The notes beneath the pieces were generated by a model. It made no database searches. It saw only the letters and a program-made list of their open reading frames with translations, and had not been told where the DNA came from. A stretch of 64,000 nucleotides of DNA, taken from contig JAOUNS010000003.1 in the NCBI GenBank assembly GCA_029880855.1, forward strand, positions 248,001 to 312,000. Direction: 5' to 3'. The position numbers and the translations under genes were made by a program. Every line of letters begins with the position of its first letter. Within the stretch, counting starts at the first letter, position 1. Shown piece by piece: positions 53,511-64,000 of the stretch. This DNA is from Gammaproteobacteria bacterium (GTDB lineage Bacteria > Pseudomonadota > Gammaproteobacteria > UBA6429 > Thiohalophilaceae).

Positions 53511-56201
53511 TCAGGCCAAACGGCCGTGACATTGTTTAAACTTTTTACCCGAACCACAGGGACAGGGTTCGTTGCGACCGACCTTGCGGCCATCCCTGAC
53601 AAACGGGGTATGGCTGTCGTCTTCCGGTTGACTGAGCACCCCCGCTTCCGCATGCTGGAATTCCATGTTGGCATCAGCACGGCGACGACGCGATTCCAGC
53701 GCTTCGACATCGGATTCATCGCGGATCTGCACCCGGCTGAGAATACCAATGACATCATGCTTGATGCGACCGAGCATCTCGGCAAACAGATCGAATGATT
53801 CGCGTTTGTATTCCTGCTTCGGATTTTTCTGCGCATAACCGCGCAGATGTATCCCCTGCCGCAAATGGTCCATGGTTGCCAGATGGTCTTTCCATTGGGT
53901 ATCCAGGACCTGCAACATCACCTGCTTTTCCACCATCCGCAGCACATCAGCGCTGACCTCTGATTCCTTGCGCCGATAATTTTCTTCCAGCTCTTCCAGG
54001 ATCCGGTCCCGCAGGGTCTCTTCATGTAAATCTTCATCTTTATCCAGCCACTGGCGAATCGGCAAACGCAGCAACAGCTCGCCTTCCAGCGCTTCTTCCA
54101 GGCCGTCGATATCCCACTGTTCCTCGATACTCTGTGGCGGAATATAGCCGTCAATCAATTCATTCAATACATCATAGCGAACGGCATTAATGGTCTCTGA
54201 TATATCATCCTGAGCCATCAGCTCGTTGCGCTGACTATAGATGACCTTGCGTTGATCATTGGCCACATCATCGTATTCAAGAAGTTGTTTACGTATATCG
54301 AAGTTGTGACCTTCCACCTTGCGTTGGGCATTCTCAATGGCACGACTGACCCAGGGATGTTCAATGGCCTCGCCATCCTGCATACCCAGTTTGGACATAA
54401 TCGCAGAGATGCGTTCCGAGGCGAAAATACGCATCAGGTTATCTTCCATGGAGATAAAGAACCGGCTGGAACCGGGATCACCCTGACGTCCGGAACGGCC
54501 GCGCAACTGGTTATCGATACGGCGTGATTCATGTCGTTCAGTACCGATGATGTGCAAACCACCGGCTTCCAGCACCACCGCATGACGTTTTTCCCAATCC
54601 TCACGCAAGGCCGCCAGTTTCTTTTCATCGGGATTATTCAGAGCGGCGATCTCCGATTGCAGACTGCCACCCAGCACAATATCAGTACCACGACCCGCCA
54701 TGTTGGTGGCAATGGTCACTGCACCGGGTCGACCCGCCTGGGCCACGATTTCCGCTTCACGGGCGTGTTGCTTGGCGTTCAGGACCTCGTGTTTGATCTT
54801 TTCCTTGCTGAGATATTTGGAGAGAAACTCTGACACCTCAATGGAAGTGGTACCTACCAGCACCGGTTGTTTGCGCACCGTACAGTCCCTGATATCTTCC
54901 AGAATAGCGGCAAATTTTTCCCGCTGAGTCAGGTACACCAGATCCGTCATATCTTTGCGGATCATGGGGCGATGTGTCGGGATTACCACTACCTCCAGAC
55001 CATAGATCTGCTGGAATTCGAAGGCCTCGGTATCGGCCGTCCCCGTCATGCCTGACAGTTTGTCGTACATGCGGAAATAGTTCTGGAAAGTAATAGAAGC
55101 CAGCGTCTGGTTTTCGTGCTGGATGGGTACACCTTCCTTGGCCTCAATAGCCTGATGCAAACCGTCTGACCAGCGACGGCCCGGCATGGTCCGGCCGGTA
55201 AACTCATCCACAATCACGATCTCGTTATCCTGAATGATGTAATCCACATCAAGGGCAAACAGCACGTGGGCGCGCAACGCTGCATTCACGTGGTGCATCA
55301 TGCCGATATTCGTTACGTCATACAGGCTTTCCCCTTCCGCCAGCAAGCCTGAGTTACTCAGCAGCTCTTCAACATGCTGGTGGCCTTCCTCGGTAAGGTA
55401 AATCTGCTTGTTCTTTTCCTCGACAGAGTAATCACCGGGACCGTCTTCCACTTCCTGTTTAACCAGCTTGGGTACCAGCTCATTGATGCGGTAGTAGAGT
55501 TCCGAACTGTCTTCTGCCGGCCCCGAGATAATCAGCGGTGTTCTTGCCTCGTCGATGAGGATCGAGTCCACTTCATCCACCACGGCGAAATGCAGGTCAC
55601 GCTGAACCTTCTCATCCAGACTGAAGGCCATGTTATCGCGCAGATAATCAAAGCCGTATTCGTTGTTGGTGCCATAGGTGATGTCAGCGTTATAGGCCGC
55701 TTGTTTGTCCTCATGGTTCATGCCGGAAATCACCACACCCACCGACAATCCCAGGAAGTTATACAGCTTGCCCATCCAGCCTGCGTCACGCTGGGCCAGA
55801 TAGTCATTAACGGTAATTACATGGACACCACGACCGGTCAGGGCATTCAGGTAGGCAGGCAGGGTGGCGACCAGGGTTTTACCTTCACCGGTCCGCATTT
55901 CGGTGATTTTACCGTTGTGCAATACCATCCCGCCGATCAGCTGTACATCAAAGTGGCGCATCCCCAAAGCTCGCTTGCCGGCCTCACGCACAACGGCAAA
56001 GGCCTCCGGCAACAGATCATCCAGCGATTCTCCGCCCGCCAGCCTGTCACGGAATTCTGCAGTTTTGTTCTGCAATTCCTCATCCGTCAGAGGAATCAGG
56101 GTCTCTTCCAGTTCATTGATGCGGGCAACGGTCTTGCCCATCTGTTTTACGAGCCGATCATTACGGCTGCCAAAGATCTTTTTCAGGACTGTGCTAAGCA
56201 T
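53511..56201 (-). CDS. secA: Preprotein translocase ATPase SecA
   Basis: Motor of Sec-dependent export, 896 residues from the ATG at 56201. N-terminus [21 protein letters not shown] matches E. coli SecA; Walker [12 protein letters not shown] (about residue 106), [14 protein letters not shown], and the C-terminal zinc/SecB-binding tail [14 protein letters not shown] are present. The frame extends 7 codons further to ATG 56222, but those residues are not conserved. Confidence 0.98.
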   Translation of the reverse strand: MLSTVLKKIFGSRNDRLVKQMGKTVARINELEETLIPLTDEELQNKTAEFRDRLAGGESLDDLLPEAFAVVREAGKRALGMRHFDVQLIGGMVLHNGKITEMRTGEGKTLVATLPAYLNALTGRGVHVITVNDYLAQRDAGWMGKLYNFLGLSVGVVISGMNHEDKQAAYNADITYGTNNEYGFDYLRDNMAFSLDEKVQRDLHFAVVDEVDSILIDEARTPLIISGPAEDSSELYYRINELVPKLVKQEVEDGPGDYSVEEKNKQIYLTEEGHQHVEELLSNSGLLAEGESLYDVTNIGMMHHVNAALRAHVLFALDVDYIIQDNEIVIVDEFTGRTMPGRRWSDGLHQAIEAKEGVPIQHENQTLASITFQNYFRMYDKLSGMTGTADTEAFEFQQIYGLEVVVIPTHRPMIRKDMTDLVYLTQREKFAAILEDIRDCTVRKQPVLVGTTSIEVSEFLSKYLSKEKIKHEVLNAKQHAREAEIVAQAGRPGAVTIATNMAGRGTDIVLGGSLQSEIAALNNPDEKKLAALREDWEKRHAVVLEAGGLHIIGTERHESRRIDNQLRGRSGRQGDPGSSRFFISMEDNLMRIFASERISAIMSKLGMQDGEAIEHPWVSRAIENAQRKVEGHNFDIRKQLLEYDDVANDQRKVIYSQRNELMAQDDISETINAVRYDVLNELIDGYIPPQSIEEQWDIDGLEEALEGELLLRLPIRQWLDKDEDLHEETLRDRILEELEENYRRKESEVSADVLRMVEKQVMLQVLDTQWKDHLATMDHLRQGIHLRGYAQKNPKQEYKRESFDLFAEMLGRIKHDVIGILSRVQIRDESDVEALESRRRRADANMEFQHAEAGVLSQPEDDSHTPFVRDGRKVGRNEPCPCGSGKKFKQCHGRLA

Positions 56202-56288
56202 GAGAGTGCAGGATTTCTCCATCCATTTCGGTGCGCCTGTTTGCCAGGGCTGATTATTGTAAAAGGCGCTATTCTACAGTGCCTGACG

Positions 56289-57413
56289 TCATTTGTCCGC
56301 TACAGGCGGCGATTGTTCCTCTCGCACCGTAATAAGGCCTGTGGGCCCGATTTCGAGCGAGGTATCCGGGAAATCCTGACGGGTCAAATCGCCCATGAGA
56401 AGGGCTGCCTTGTGCCGACTGTCCAGTTGTGGGCCGTTTGGCCGGATCTGGCGGGTGGAGATGATGCGTCCATCCAGAAAAGTCCCGTCCTTGCCCAAAT
56501 TAGCCACCAGAATCGGCGCCAGCCCCCGGTGTCCGCTGACGTTAATACCCCAGTAGGTGCAAAAATTCCCCAGACTGTAAGCGATCAGGCGCTGCTTGTA
56601 GAGCTCCAGCGCCCGGGGAACGTGCGGCCCATGGCCAATCACCAGATCCGCCCCGGCATCAACCACAGCCCGGGAGAATGCCACCACATCACCCCGGTCT
56701 TCGCCGTAATAGACTTCCTTGCTGAAGGGTATGCGCAGTACGTCCTCTCCTTCGCCGCCACCATGGAATGAGACAATCACAATGTCATGTTTTCCGGCCA
56801 GCTCACGGACCTGTTCGACCGCCGCCGGAGTGTCCAGCATGTCATTGGAACCACCGAACGGGGCAAAGGCGATCACAGCCACGCGCAAACCCTTCACGGT
56901 CCAGCTGGCCACATCTCCCAGCCGCCCGGAATGTCGAATACCGGCATCAGCCAGCACGCGCATGGAGTTGCTCCGCCCGGTTTCACCAAAATCCCGTGCG
57001 TGGTTATTGGCCAGACTCATCACGTCAAAGCCGGCCCGTTGTAAATACTCCACAAATCTTGTCGGTGTACGAAACAAATAGCAGGATTTCGGATTCGGAC
57101 ACTTCTTCACCGGCTCTCCACCGTCCAGCAACACACCTTCGAGATTGCCAAAGGCTACATCCGCTTGTTGCAACAGGGGTTCGATATCCACCAACAGGCC
57201 GACCCCCGTTTCTTCATCATGGGTCTTTCTGGGAAAATCCGTGCCCAGCATAATATCGCCCACAGCGGCGATTTGCAGACGGACGGGTAGTGTTTTCTGC
57301 TCCGACGGCTGAGTAACGGTGGTGGTACAGGCACTGCTCAGCAATAACCCGATACCGGTCAAGAACACCAACAACCCGCGGCCTGGAATTGGGAGATTGT
57401 GTTTACAGCACAA
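56289..57413 (-). CDS. CapA-family lipoprotein
   Basis: Predicted member of the CapA/PgsA family (poly-gamma-glutamate-associated, calcineurin-like metallophosphoesterase fold), 374 residues. The N-terminal hydrophobic stretch ends in a lipobox LLSSAC (Cys about residue 29). The core shows AAVGDIMLGTDFPR, AFGNLEGVLL, FDVMSLANNHARDFG, SFHGGGEG and GHGPHVPRALE, the metal-binding blocks of the family. It is not known to make poly-gamma-glutamate here, and no capBC genes are near. Insertion between secA and the M23 gene is unusual for this locus. Confidence 0.88.
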   Translation of the reverse strand: MCCKHNLPIPGRGLLVFLTGIGLLLSSACTTTVTQPSEQKTLPVRLQIAAVGDIMLGTDFPRKTHDEETGVGLLVDIEPLLQQADVAFGNLEGVLLDGGEPVKKCPNPKSCYLFRTPTRFVEYLQRAGFDVMSLANNHARDFGETGRSNSMRVLADAGIRHSGRLGDVASWTVKGLRVAVIAFAPFGGSNDMLDTPAAVEQVRELAGKHDIVIVSFHGGGEGEDVLRIPFSKEVYYGEDRGDVVAFSRAVVDAGADLVIGHGPHVPRALELYKQRLIAYSLGNFCTYWGINVSGHRGLAPILVANLGKDGTFLDGRIISTRQIRPNGPQLDSRHKAALLMGDLTRQDFPDTSLEIGPTGLITVREEQSPPVADK

Positions 57414-57437
57414 GCTTTTGCCACCCCTGAATAAACT

Positions 57438-57459
57438 CAGCCGGCAAGGTTGCCGGCTG
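57438..57459. terminator. Possible hairpin terminator downstream of the M23 gene
   Basis: Perfect 10-bp stem CAGCCGGCAA/TTGCCGGCTG with a GG centre, between the M23 peptidase stop and the CapA start. No T run follows on either strand, so termination is uncertain. Confidence 0.45.
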
Positions 57460-57494
57460 AAATTTCCACACCTGTGTGAAACAGGTTAAATATA

Positions 57495-58421
57495 TTAGTT
57501 CGAAGCGTGAATATAGCTCTTCGGATCCACATGGCGACCATCACGAATCACTTCAAAATGGACGTGCGGCCCGGTTGAACGGCCGGTCGTACCCATCTTG
57601 GCAACAACCTGACCTTTTTTAACGGTCTGGCCGACTTTGACAGTATTCTCACTGTTGTGACCATAGCGGGTGAAGTAACCATTACCATGATTGATTTCCA
57701 CCAGATTACCGTAACCGGAACGACGTCCGGAATAGGTCACAACACCGGCGGCCACCGCCACAACGTCAGACCCCATCTTGCCGGCAAAATCCACACCGGA
57801 GTGGTGTACACGACGGCCGGTGAACGGGTCGGTACGCAAACCAAAGTAGGAAGAAAGCCAGCCACGGGTCACAGGGCGACCGGTGGGGATAACTTCAGCT
57901 TGCAGATTACGGGTCATCAGCATGGTTTCCAGCACACTCAGTTGCTGGCTGCGATCACGGATTTGGGTAGACAGATCATTTAACGATTTCACGAAATCCG
58001 GAACGCTCATTTGGTTACCGTGAATATCGTTGGACGGTCCACCCTGTGCAGGCGGCGCATCGAAATCGAACTCACCCTTGTCGAGTTTGGCCATCTTGGT
58101 AAGACGTTGTCCCAGCGCATCCATTCGGATGACGTGGGCCTGAAGCTTGCCCAGACGCAGGGCCAGGGCATTCATATTCTCATCCGCAACACGCGTTGCT
58201 TCATCAATTTGCAAGCGTTGGGCATCCAGTTCTGACTGCATGGCGACTGCCATATCATCCGGATTTGCCTTCATATAGGTAATACCCATGTTGTAGCCGA
58301 GATACATGAAACCAACGGGCAGGAGAAGAAAAACACTTAACACCAGAACAACGACTTTTTTCCTGCTCAGGGTCATAAGCCCTGTGCAACCCTTATTTCT
58401 TGTCATCAGTACAATATTCAT
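57495..58421 (-). CDS. M23 family peptidase, membrane-anchored
   Basis: Predicted peptidoglycan endopeptidase or regulator of 308 residues. One membrane segment (about residues 23-45), a periplasmic coiled-coil region (about 60-165), then an M23 domain with the zinc ligands in HHSGVDFAG and TGPHVHFEVI (about 195-300). The lysostaphin-type fold is complete, so activity is plausible. Genes of this kind upstream of secA are common in gammaproteobacteria. Divergent from dciA. Confidence 0.92.
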   Translation of the reverse strand: MNIVLMTRNKGCTGLMTLSRKKVVVLVLSVFLLLPVGFMYLGYNMGITYMKANPDDMAVAMQSELDAQRLQIDEATRVADENMNALALRLGKLQAHVIRMDALGQRLTKMAKLDKGEFDFDAPPAQGGPSNDIHGNQMSVPDFVKSLNDLSTQIRDRSQQLSVLETMLMTRNLQAEVIPTGRPVTRGWLSSYFGLRTDPFTGRRVHHSGVDFAGKMGSDVVAVAAGVVTYSGRRSGYGNLVEINHGNGYFTRYGHNSENTVKVGQTVKKGQVVAKMGTTGRSTGPHVHFEVIRDGRHVDPKSYIHASN

Positions 58422-58580
58422 ACCTATTGATACCTTTCTTGCTTAAATTTCTTCTTATAGTATGTATCGGCTGTGCTATTAGCCGGTTTAGTTTTTTTGA
58501 CTTATTCCACCTGTCCGGCAGATTTTCCTATACTATCGCATTTGAAATCCGCCTCAACCCCTTATCCTGAATGAGAAAGT

Positions 58581-59042
58581 ATGGATTCAATCAGCTCAAT
58601 ATACAAGCTTCTAACACAGAAAAACCGTGATCTTGAGGACTTGGTCACGCGAGTCAAGCTTCTGAAAAGACAGAATTTTCTGCTCCGGGAGTGCCTGCCT
58701 GAAACGATCCGTGACCATTGTGTTTTCATACCGGTATCGGATTTGTCGCTGACGATACTGGTGGACTCACCACTTCAGGCCACACAATTAAAATATGAAG
58801 CCAGAAATATAATCAATAAAATCAAAGGGATAAAAGGGTTTCGGACAATTCAATCGATCAATATAAAAGTTGATCCCATGCAGGTGAAAGCAAGGCCGGT
58901 AAAGCCCGCCGCCATCAATACGCCCATTCCAAAATCGGAAAGCGGCAGTCGTTTGCTGGCTGCGTTATCAGAAAGTGTTGATGATGCGTCACTCAGTGAG
59001 GCATTAAAAAGGCTTTCCCGCAATCTGCAAGAAAGCCATTAA
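58581..59042 (+). CDS. dciA: DUF721/DciA-family protein
   Basis: Helicase operator protein that loads DnaB in bacteria without DnaC. The 153-residue product has the DUF721 core (LLRECLPETIRDHCVFIPVSDLSLTILVDSPLQATQLKYEARNIINKI, about residues 30-95) and a poorly conserved C-terminal tail. Its position between secA-M23 and lpxC on the opposite strand matches the usual dciA location. Converges with lpxC. Confidence 0.85.
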   Translation: MDSISSIYKLLTQKNRDLEDLVTRVKLLKRQNFLLRECLPETIRDHCVFIPVSDLSLTILVDSPLQATQLKYEARNIINKIKGIKGFRTIQSINIKVDPMQVKARPVKPAAINTPIPKSESGSRLLAALSESVDDASLSEALKRLSRNLQESH

Positions 59043-59062
59043 TCATTTTAAGTGTACTATGT

Positions 59063-59974
59063 TCAGGTAATCTGAACCGGCTGCATGAACGAAATGGGTG
59101 ACTGCTTTTCGTCTTCGAAGGTAACCAGTTCCCAGGCGTCTTCTTCGGCCAACAGCACCCGCAGCAGATTATTGTTCAGGGCATGTCCTGACTTGTGACC
59201 ACTGAAGGCACCGATCAGGCTGCGACCCAACAGATACAGATCACCAATGGAATCGAGGATTTTGTGTTTCACAAACTCGTCCACATAGCGCAAACCGTCT
59301 TCATTCAGTACCCGGTAATCGTCCAGTACGATGGCATTATCGGGACTACCGCCCAAGGCCAGGTTGTTGGCGCGCAGGGTTTCCAGTTGATTCATAAAAC
59401 CAAAGGTGCGGGCGCGACTGATTTCCTTCACAAAAGAGGTGGTGGAGAAGTCAATTTCAGCCGCTTGGTAGCGGTCCTGGAAAGCCGGATGCTGGAAATC
59501 GATGGTAAATGACACTTTAAAGCCATTGTAAGGCTCGAATTGCACCCACTTGTCGCCGTTTTCGACTTTGACAGGGCGCTTGATCCGGATAAAACGCTTG
59601 GGTGCATTCTGCTCCTGAATACCCGCAGACTGGATCAGGAACACAAACGGGCCGGCACTGCCGTCCATAATGGGCACTTCCGGTGCATTCAGGTCAATGT
59701 ACGCATTATCAATGCCCAAACCCGCAAGTGCAGAAAGGAGATGTTCAATGGTCGAAATACGAACACCATCTTTAATAAGTGTAGTGGAAAGAGTGGTATC
59801 ACCGACATTCTCGGGAGTCGCTGGGATATCAACCGGGACATCCAGGTCCACTCGGCGGAAGATAATCCCGGTATCCGGCATTGCGGGTCGTAATGTTAGG
59901 TAAACTTTTTCTCCAGTATGCAGGCCGACACCGGTCGCCCTGATTACATTCTTCAGCGTACGTTGTTTAATCAC
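59063..59974 (-). CDS. lpxC: UDP-3-O-acyl-N-acetylglucosamine deacetylase LpxC
   Basis: First committed step of lipid A synthesis, a zinc deacetylase, 303 residues. Zinc ligands and active-site residues are visible: [18 protein letters not shown] (His), [12 protein letters not shown] (Asp) and [12 protein letters not shown] (His). Downstream of ftsZ on the same strand, 221 bases away. Confidence 0.97.
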   Translation of the reverse strand: MIKQRTLKNVIRATGVGLHTGEKVYLTLRPAMPDTGIIFRRVDLDVPVDIPATPENVGDTTLSTTLIKDGVRISTIEHLLSALAGLGIDNAYIDLNAPEVPIMDGSAGPFVFLIQSAGIQEQNAPKRFIRIKRPVKVENGDKWVQFEPYNGFKVSFTIDFQHPAFQDRYQAAEIDFSTTSFVKEISRARTFGFMNQLETLRANNLALGGSPDNAIVLDDYRVLNEDGLRYVDEFVKHKILDSIGDLYLLGRSLIGAFSGHKSGHALNNNLLRVLLAEEDAWELVTFEDEKQSPISFMQPVQIT

Positions 59975-60195
59975 CCGAATTCCTTCTTAATTTCTCAAAG
60001 CGTCAATTATTGTCAAGCAAAAAAGGGGCCAATTATGCGTGATGTCGACAGAATAGCCAAGCTTTACCATCAAAAAGATTAGAACACGCTTATCATTTTG
60101 GCAACTTGCCTCATTTTAGCGACATCACGGGTAAAAACTTTAATCAACACTTTTCAAAGTGTGATCCCGTTTTAAATCCCCAATTTTGCTATCAA

Positions 60196-61338
60196 TTAAT
60201 CAGCCTGACGCCGCAAAAATGCCGGGATGTCCAGGTACTCCATACTGTCGCCATCACCCCTGTACTGTTCGGAAGCCACTTTGTTGCGAATAATGGTCGG
60301 GCGATCCAGCTGGCCGTAATCAACTTCACCACTGCTGTTCTTGTTGACCACCAGTTTGACCGGTTTTTCACCGGCCGCACCGCCATAACCCAGACCTGTC
60401 GCCACCACGGTGACACGAAGCTCATCAGACAATTGCGGGTCAATAACAGTTCCCACTACCACAGTGGCATTTTCAGAGGCGTATCCTTTAATAATGTTAC
60501 CCACCTCTTCGAACTCACCGATAGCCATATCCATACCGGCGGTGACGTTCACCAAAATACCGCGGGCACCAGACAGATTGACATCTTCCAGCAATGGGCT
60601 GGCTGCCGCCGCTTCCGCCGCTTCACGGGCACGGTTTTCACCACTGGCCCGACCGGAACCCATCATAGCCATGCCCATTTCTGACATAACTGTCCGGACG
60701 TCGGCAAAGTCGACGTTGATCAGACCCGGGCAGGTAATCAGTTCGGCAATCCCCTGCACCGCACCCAGCAAGACATCATTCGCCGCCTTGAAAGCATCCA
60801 GCAGGCTGATCTGCTTGCCCAGTACGCTGAGCAACTTTTCATTCGGGATGGTGATCAATGAATCCACATAGGTTCTCAATTCCTTGATCCCTTCCATCGC
60901 TACATCCATCCGCTTCTTGCCTTCAAACGGAAACGGCTTGGTGACAACCGCCACTGTCAGGATACCCATTTCCTTGGCGATCTGCGCCACGATCGGTGCA
61001 CCACCGGTGCCGGTACCGCCGCCCATACCGGCAGTGATAAAAACCATATCCGCACCCTGCAGGATCTCCTGGATGCGTTCCCGATCTTCCATCGCCGCCT
61101 GGCGACCGATTTCCGGATTGGCGCCTGCACCCAACCCCTTGGTGATGTTACTGCCCAGTTGCAAAACGGTTTTGGCAGAACTGTTCTTCATCGCCTGCGC
61201 ATCGGTATTGGCGCAAATAAAATCCACGCCATCAATGTTTTGTTTCACCATGTGTTCAACGGCATTACCGCCACCGCCGCCCACGCCGACTACCTTGATT
61301 ACAGCATTCTGACTGTAGTTATCCATCAGTTCGAACAT
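60196..61338 (-). CDS. ftsZ: Cell division GTPase FtsZ
   Basis: Tubulin homologue forming the Z ring, 380 residues from ATG 61338 (GGAGG 8 bases upstream). The GTP signature [10 protein letters not shown] (about residue 107), the T7 loop NVDFADV and the C-terminal peptide [12 protein letters not shown], which binds FtsA/ZipA, are all present. The frame extends 9 codons further upstream with non-conserved residues. Confidence 0.98.
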   Translation of the reverse strand: MFELMDNYSQNAVIKVVGVGGGGGNAVEHMVKQNIDGVDFICANTDAQAMKNSSAKTVLQLGSNITKGLGAGANPEIGRQAAMEDRERIQEILQGADMVFITAGMGGGTGTGGAPIVAQIAKEMGILTVAVVTKPFPFEGKKRMDVAMEGIKELRTYVDSLITIPNEKLLSVLGKQISLLDAFKAANDVLLGAVQGIAELITCPGLINVDFADVRTVMSEMGMAMMGSGRASGENRAREAAEAAAASPLLEDVNLSGARGILVNVTAGMDMAIGEFEEVGNIIKGYASENATVVVGTVIDPQLSDELRVTVVATGLGYGGAAGEKPVKLVVNKNSSGEVDYGQLDRPTIIRNKVASEQYRGDGDSMEYLDIPAFLRRQAD

Positions 61339-61383
61339 CTTTGCACCCTCCTCACCGACAACCAATGATTAAGTTAAATTAAA

Positions 61384-62619
61384 TTAAAAATTCCCTTGAA
61401 ACCAACTCTTCATGCGATACATCACACCACGCATGCCGCTCGACAATCTGGCTTCAGATTCCCGTAATGCCCGATTTTGATAACCGAACAACAACAAACC
61501 TACTCCGGTGGAATGGATGGGATTGCGCACCACATCCACCAAACCCGTTACATACTGTGGCAATCCCAGTCGCACCGGCATATGGAAGATCTCTTCCGCC
61601 AGCTCCACCACACCTTCCATCTTGGCACTGCCACCGGTTAACACCACACCGGCGGCACACAGATCTTCAAAGCCACTGCGTCGCAACTCTGCCTGCACCA
61701 GTGTAAACAACTCTTCATAACGCGGTTCCACCACTTCGGCCAGAGTCTGGCGCGCCAGTCTGCGTACCGGCCTTTCACCCACACTGGGTACCTCAATGGT
61801 TTCATCCGGACTGGCCAGTTGGGTCAGTGCACAGGCATATTTAATTTTGATCTCTTCCGCGTGTTGGGTCGGTGTGCGCAACGCCACCGCGATATCATTC
61901 GTCACCTGATCCCCGGCAATGGGAATCACGGCGGTGTGGCGTATCGCCCCTTCGGTGAAGACTGCCAGATCAGTTGTCCCGCCGCCGATATCCACCAGAC
62001 AAACACCCAGTTCTTTTTCATCTTCGGTCAACACTGAATGGCTGGACGCCAGCTGTTCCAATATGATGTCATCCACTTCCAGACCGCAACGGCGTACACA
62101 CTTGATAATGTTCTGTGCCGCACTTACTGCGCCGGTCACCATATGTACCTTGGCTTCCAGTCGCACACCGGACATACCGATAGGTTCACGCACCCCTTCC
62201 TGGGTATCAATGATGAATTCCTGCGGCAGGATGTGCAGAATTTTCTGATCCGCCGGGATGGCCACCGCTCTGGCGGCATCAATCACCCGTTCCACGTCCG
62301 CGCTGGAAACCTCTTTGTCACGAATCGCCACGATACCGTGCGAGTTAAGACTGCGGATATGACTGCCGGCGATTCCGGCATAAACAGAGTGGATCTGACA
62401 ACCGGCCATCAACTCCGCTTCTTCCACCGCGCGCTGGATAGACTGTACGGTGGATTCGATATTCACCACCACGCCTTTTTTCAAACCGCGTGACGGGTGC
62501 GATCCCAGGCCGATGATTTCCACATCACCATCCGGTGTAATCTCACCGACAATGGCCACTACCTTGGATGTACCAATATCCAGTCCAACGATAAGATTTT
62601 TTTCCGCTTTTTTAGACAT
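61384..62619 (-). CDS. ftsA: Cell division protein FtsA
   Basis: Actin-like membrane tether of the Z ring, 411 residues. N-terminal IVGLDIGTSKVVAIVGEI, VDIGGGTTDLAVFTEG and GVVLTGGSAKMEGV nucleotide blocks and a C-terminal amphipathic helix (MYRMKSWFQGNF) are present. Lies between ftsQ and ftsZ as in the dcw cluster. Confidence 0.98.
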   Translation of the reverse strand: MSKKAEKNLIVGLDIGTSKVVAIVGEITPDGDVEIIGLGSHPSRGLKKGVVVNIESTVQSIQRAVEEAELMAGCQIHSVYAGIAGSHIRSLNSHGIVAIRDKEVSSADVERVIDAARAVAIPADQKILHILPQEFIIDTQEGVREPIGMSGVRLEAKVHMVTGAVSAAQNIIKCVRRCGLEVDDIILEQLASSHSVLTEDEKELGVCLVDIGGGTTDLAVFTEGAIRHTAVIPIAGDQVTNDIAVALRTPTQHAEEIKIKYACALTQLASPDETIEVPSVGERPVRRLARQTLAEVVEPRYEELFTLVQAELRRSGFEDLCAAGVVLTGGSAKMEGVVELAEEIFHMPVRLGLPQYVTGLVDVVRNPIHSTGVGLLLFGYQNRALRESEARLSSGMRGVMYRMKSWFQGNF

Positions 62620-62653
62620 AATGTCTTCTCCCGAGCTTCCGGCTCAAATCTCG

Positions 62654-63391
62654 CTATTTCCGCTTGATGGTAAAACCATTGGTATAACGCATATCCACTC
62701 GCTCAATGTTGTCCCCTTCAATCGCCAGGACACCCGGATAGATACGCACAAACCGTTGCAGCCTTTGCATGGCTTCATTTCGACCCAATACAAGTTTGGT
62801 TCCATTATTCAACCAAACGGTCAACGCCCGTCGGGCATCCATATCCACCCGCACCGTTTGCAAATTGACTTGCAATAAGGCTTCCCGCACCGCGATAAAG
62901 TTACTCAACAGTTGTTTGCTTGCCCCTTCCGGACCACTCAATACCGGCAATCTTGACGGATAGCTTTGTTCTGCCGGATAAAACAGTTCACCGCGTTTGT
63001 TGACCAGCCCGCCCGACTTCCACAGCGCAACCGGTTCCTGTTCCACGATACGGATGGCCAATACATCCGGCCAGACCCGCCGAACCACCGCCTTGTCCAC
63101 CCAGGGCAAGGCTTCCACCTGTTGTTGTATCTGTTTGACATTCACACTGAAGTAACCCGCATCAATGGTGCCCAAAGCGGTCTGCAACATGGCTTCAGTT
63201 ACATGCGTAAAACTGCCTTGCGCCTTGATCCTGTTAATGGGCAACAAATCCGGACGACTCAGGGTCTGCACCAGCATGAACACAGCACCAAGCACTACAA
63301 CCAGGATCAGTACCTTGCGCACAACACGCAACAGCGGACCCCAGTCTTGCCGGTCCTGTAAAATCACTGCCTGTTGTGTTGCTCTGCCCAT
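62654..63391 (-). CDS. ftsQ: Cell division protein FtsQ
   Basis: Bitopic divisome protein, 245 residues. Membrane segment about residues 26-46, then a POTRA domain (INRIKAQGSFTHVTEAMLQTAL) and a beta domain ending in VDMRYTNGFTIKRK. Located directly after ddl and before ftsA. Confidence 0.95.
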   Translation of the reverse strand: MGRATQQAVILQDRQDWGPLLRVVRKVLILVVVLGAVFMLVQTLSRPDLLPINRIKAQGSFTHVTEAMLQTALGTIDAGYFSVNVKQIQQQVEALPWVDKAVVRRVWPDVLAIRIVEQEPVALWKSGGLVNKRGELFYPAEQSYPSRLPVLSGPEGASKQLLSNFIAVREALLQVNLQTVRVDMDARRALTVWLNNGTKLVLGRNEAMQRLQRFVRIYPGVLAIEGDNIERVDMRYTNGFTIKRK

Positions 63392-63409
63392 GTTCAGTAC
63401 TTCGCTCTG

Positions 63410-64000
63410 TTAAGCCATCGATTGTTGCAAAATCCGAATCACCAATTCATCAAATTCAATACCGGCGGCTTTTGCCGCCATCGGCACCAGTGAATGGTCC
63501 GTCATACCCGGCAAGGTATTCAGTTCCAGTATCCAGGGTTCACCCTGTTGATCAACAAAGATGTCAACCCGTCCCCAGCCGGATGCGCCCATGGCGTTAA
63601 ATGTTGCCCTGGCCAGTCTTTGTAATTGTGCTTCGGCATGTTTATCCAGACCGCAGGGGATGATGTAGCGGGTATCATTTGATTGATACTTCGCTTCATA
63701 ATCATAAAAGCCATGTGGTGTCTCCAGTCTGATCGCGGGCAAGGCCTCGTCACCGAGGATGGCCACAGTGAATTCCTGTCCCACGATCCATTGTTCCGCC
63801 AGCACGGCCCCTTCGTATTCAGCGGCGAGTAACCAGGCATTGTGCAACTGACTGACCTCTTCCACGCGTGTCATGCCGATGCTTGATCCCTGTTGGGCCG
63901 GCTTCACCATCAAAGGCAATCCCAGCGTCGCCGCCACATACTCAACATCGGTGTCACTATCCAGCACCATATAATTAGGAGTAGGCAGGCCTATCGCATC
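63410..64000 (-). CDS. ddl: D-alanine--D-alanine ligase, partial (C-terminal part)
   Basis: ATP-grasp ligase making D-Ala-D-Ala for peptidoglycan. 196 residues are seen; the frame is open to the window edge, so the N-terminus lies beyond. Present are VKPAQQGSSIGMTRV (ATP-grasp), PCGLDKHAEAQLQRLA, GWGRVDIFVDQQGEPWILELNTLPGMT (metal-binding Asp/Glu/Asn) and DHSLVPMAAKAAG. Ddl upstream of ftsQ is the standard dcw order. Confidence 0.96.
   Translation of the reverse strand, partial: DAIGLPTPNYMVLDSDTDVEYVAATLGLPLMVKPAQQGSSIGMTRVEEVSQLHNAWLLAAEYEGAVLAEQWIVGQEFTVAILGDEALPAIRLETPHGFYDYEAKYQSNDTRYIIPCGLDKHAEAQLQRLARATFNAMGASGWGRVDIFVDQQGEPWILELNTLPGMTDHSLVPMAAKAAGIEFDELVIRILQQSMA

Noticed and set aside
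55374-56771. Long open frame (465 codons) on the + strand opposite secA
   Set aside because: It lies wholly antisense to secA and the capA-like gene, has no family-like sequence and no ribosome site, and mirrors their codon pattern.
58422-58580. Divergent promoters between the M23 gene and dciA
   Set aside because: TTGACT and TATACT boxes are present but 26 bases apart, too far for one sigma-70 promoter.
60147-60162. Palindrome ACACTTT-TC-AAAGTGT after ftsZ as a terminator
   Set aside because: The stem is AT-rich with almost no loop and no T run, so it does not meet the terminator criteria.

Overview
The window is a gammaproteobacterial chromosome segment. This rests on the division gene order ddl-ftsQ-ftsA-ftsZ-lpxC with dciA and secA beside it, the pilBCD-coaE-zapD-yacG run, a complete gsp type II secretion operon, bamD, rluD-pgeF and a PilS/PilR pair. 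The mix (membrane pyrophosphatase, PII next to NAD synthase, a Nudix/thiamine-phosphate-synthase fusion) fits environmental Chromatiales-like lineages, but the species cannot be named from sequence alone. No rRNA, tRNA, CRISPR array, transposase, integrase or phage gene was seen.

Layout. 1-15.4 kb: two cobalamin (B12) clusters, tonB/adenosyltransferase/BtuF-like on the + strand (28-1941) and cbiB-cobD-btuF-methyltransferase on the - strand facing cobQ on the + strand (10.3-15.4 kb). Between them lie an ABC-2 exporter, a GNAT enzyme, a K+-independent H+-pyrophosphatase, an orphan Rossmann-fold protein, a 1.6-kb gene-free repeat region (7647-9260) and a PhyH-family oxygenase. 15.4-27.3 kb: an outer-membrane barrel protein, clpB with a heat-shock type promoter, a GltS-like FMN protein, plsC-like and ZIP genes, pgeF-rluD, bamD, PII, nadE and a PP0621-type small protein. 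27.4-50.6 kb: pilS-pilR, then the whole T2SS operon gspC-D-E-F-[lipoprotein]-G-H-I-J-K-L-M-N on the - strand, then pilA (with a strong sigma-54 promoter), a second pilin, pilB-C-D, coaE, zapD and yacG. 50.6-64 kb: a MITE-like insertion, a small membrane protein, Nudix-TPS, argJ, secA, a CapA-like lipoprotein, an M23 peptidase, dciA, lpxC, ftsZ, ftsA, ftsQ and the 3' part of ddl, which runs off the window.

How the genes work together. PilD should process both the pilins and the pseudopilins GspG-K. PilS/PilR together with the sigma-54 promoter in front of pilA make a self-contained pilus control circuit that physically brackets the T2SS. The lipoprotein inside the gsp operon is a candidate T2SS client. 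The B12 genes cover corrinoid uptake and late cobamide assembly (adenosylation, CobQ, CbiB, CobD).

The least explained DNA is non-coding: four near-identical 133-bp tandem units, a duplicated 256-bp multi-hairpin element whose two copies differ at positions that keep helix pairing, a separate 101-bp cloverleaf-like element, and a 193-bp element with 16-bp terminal inverted repeats flanked by TA that supplies the last base of the yacG stop codon.
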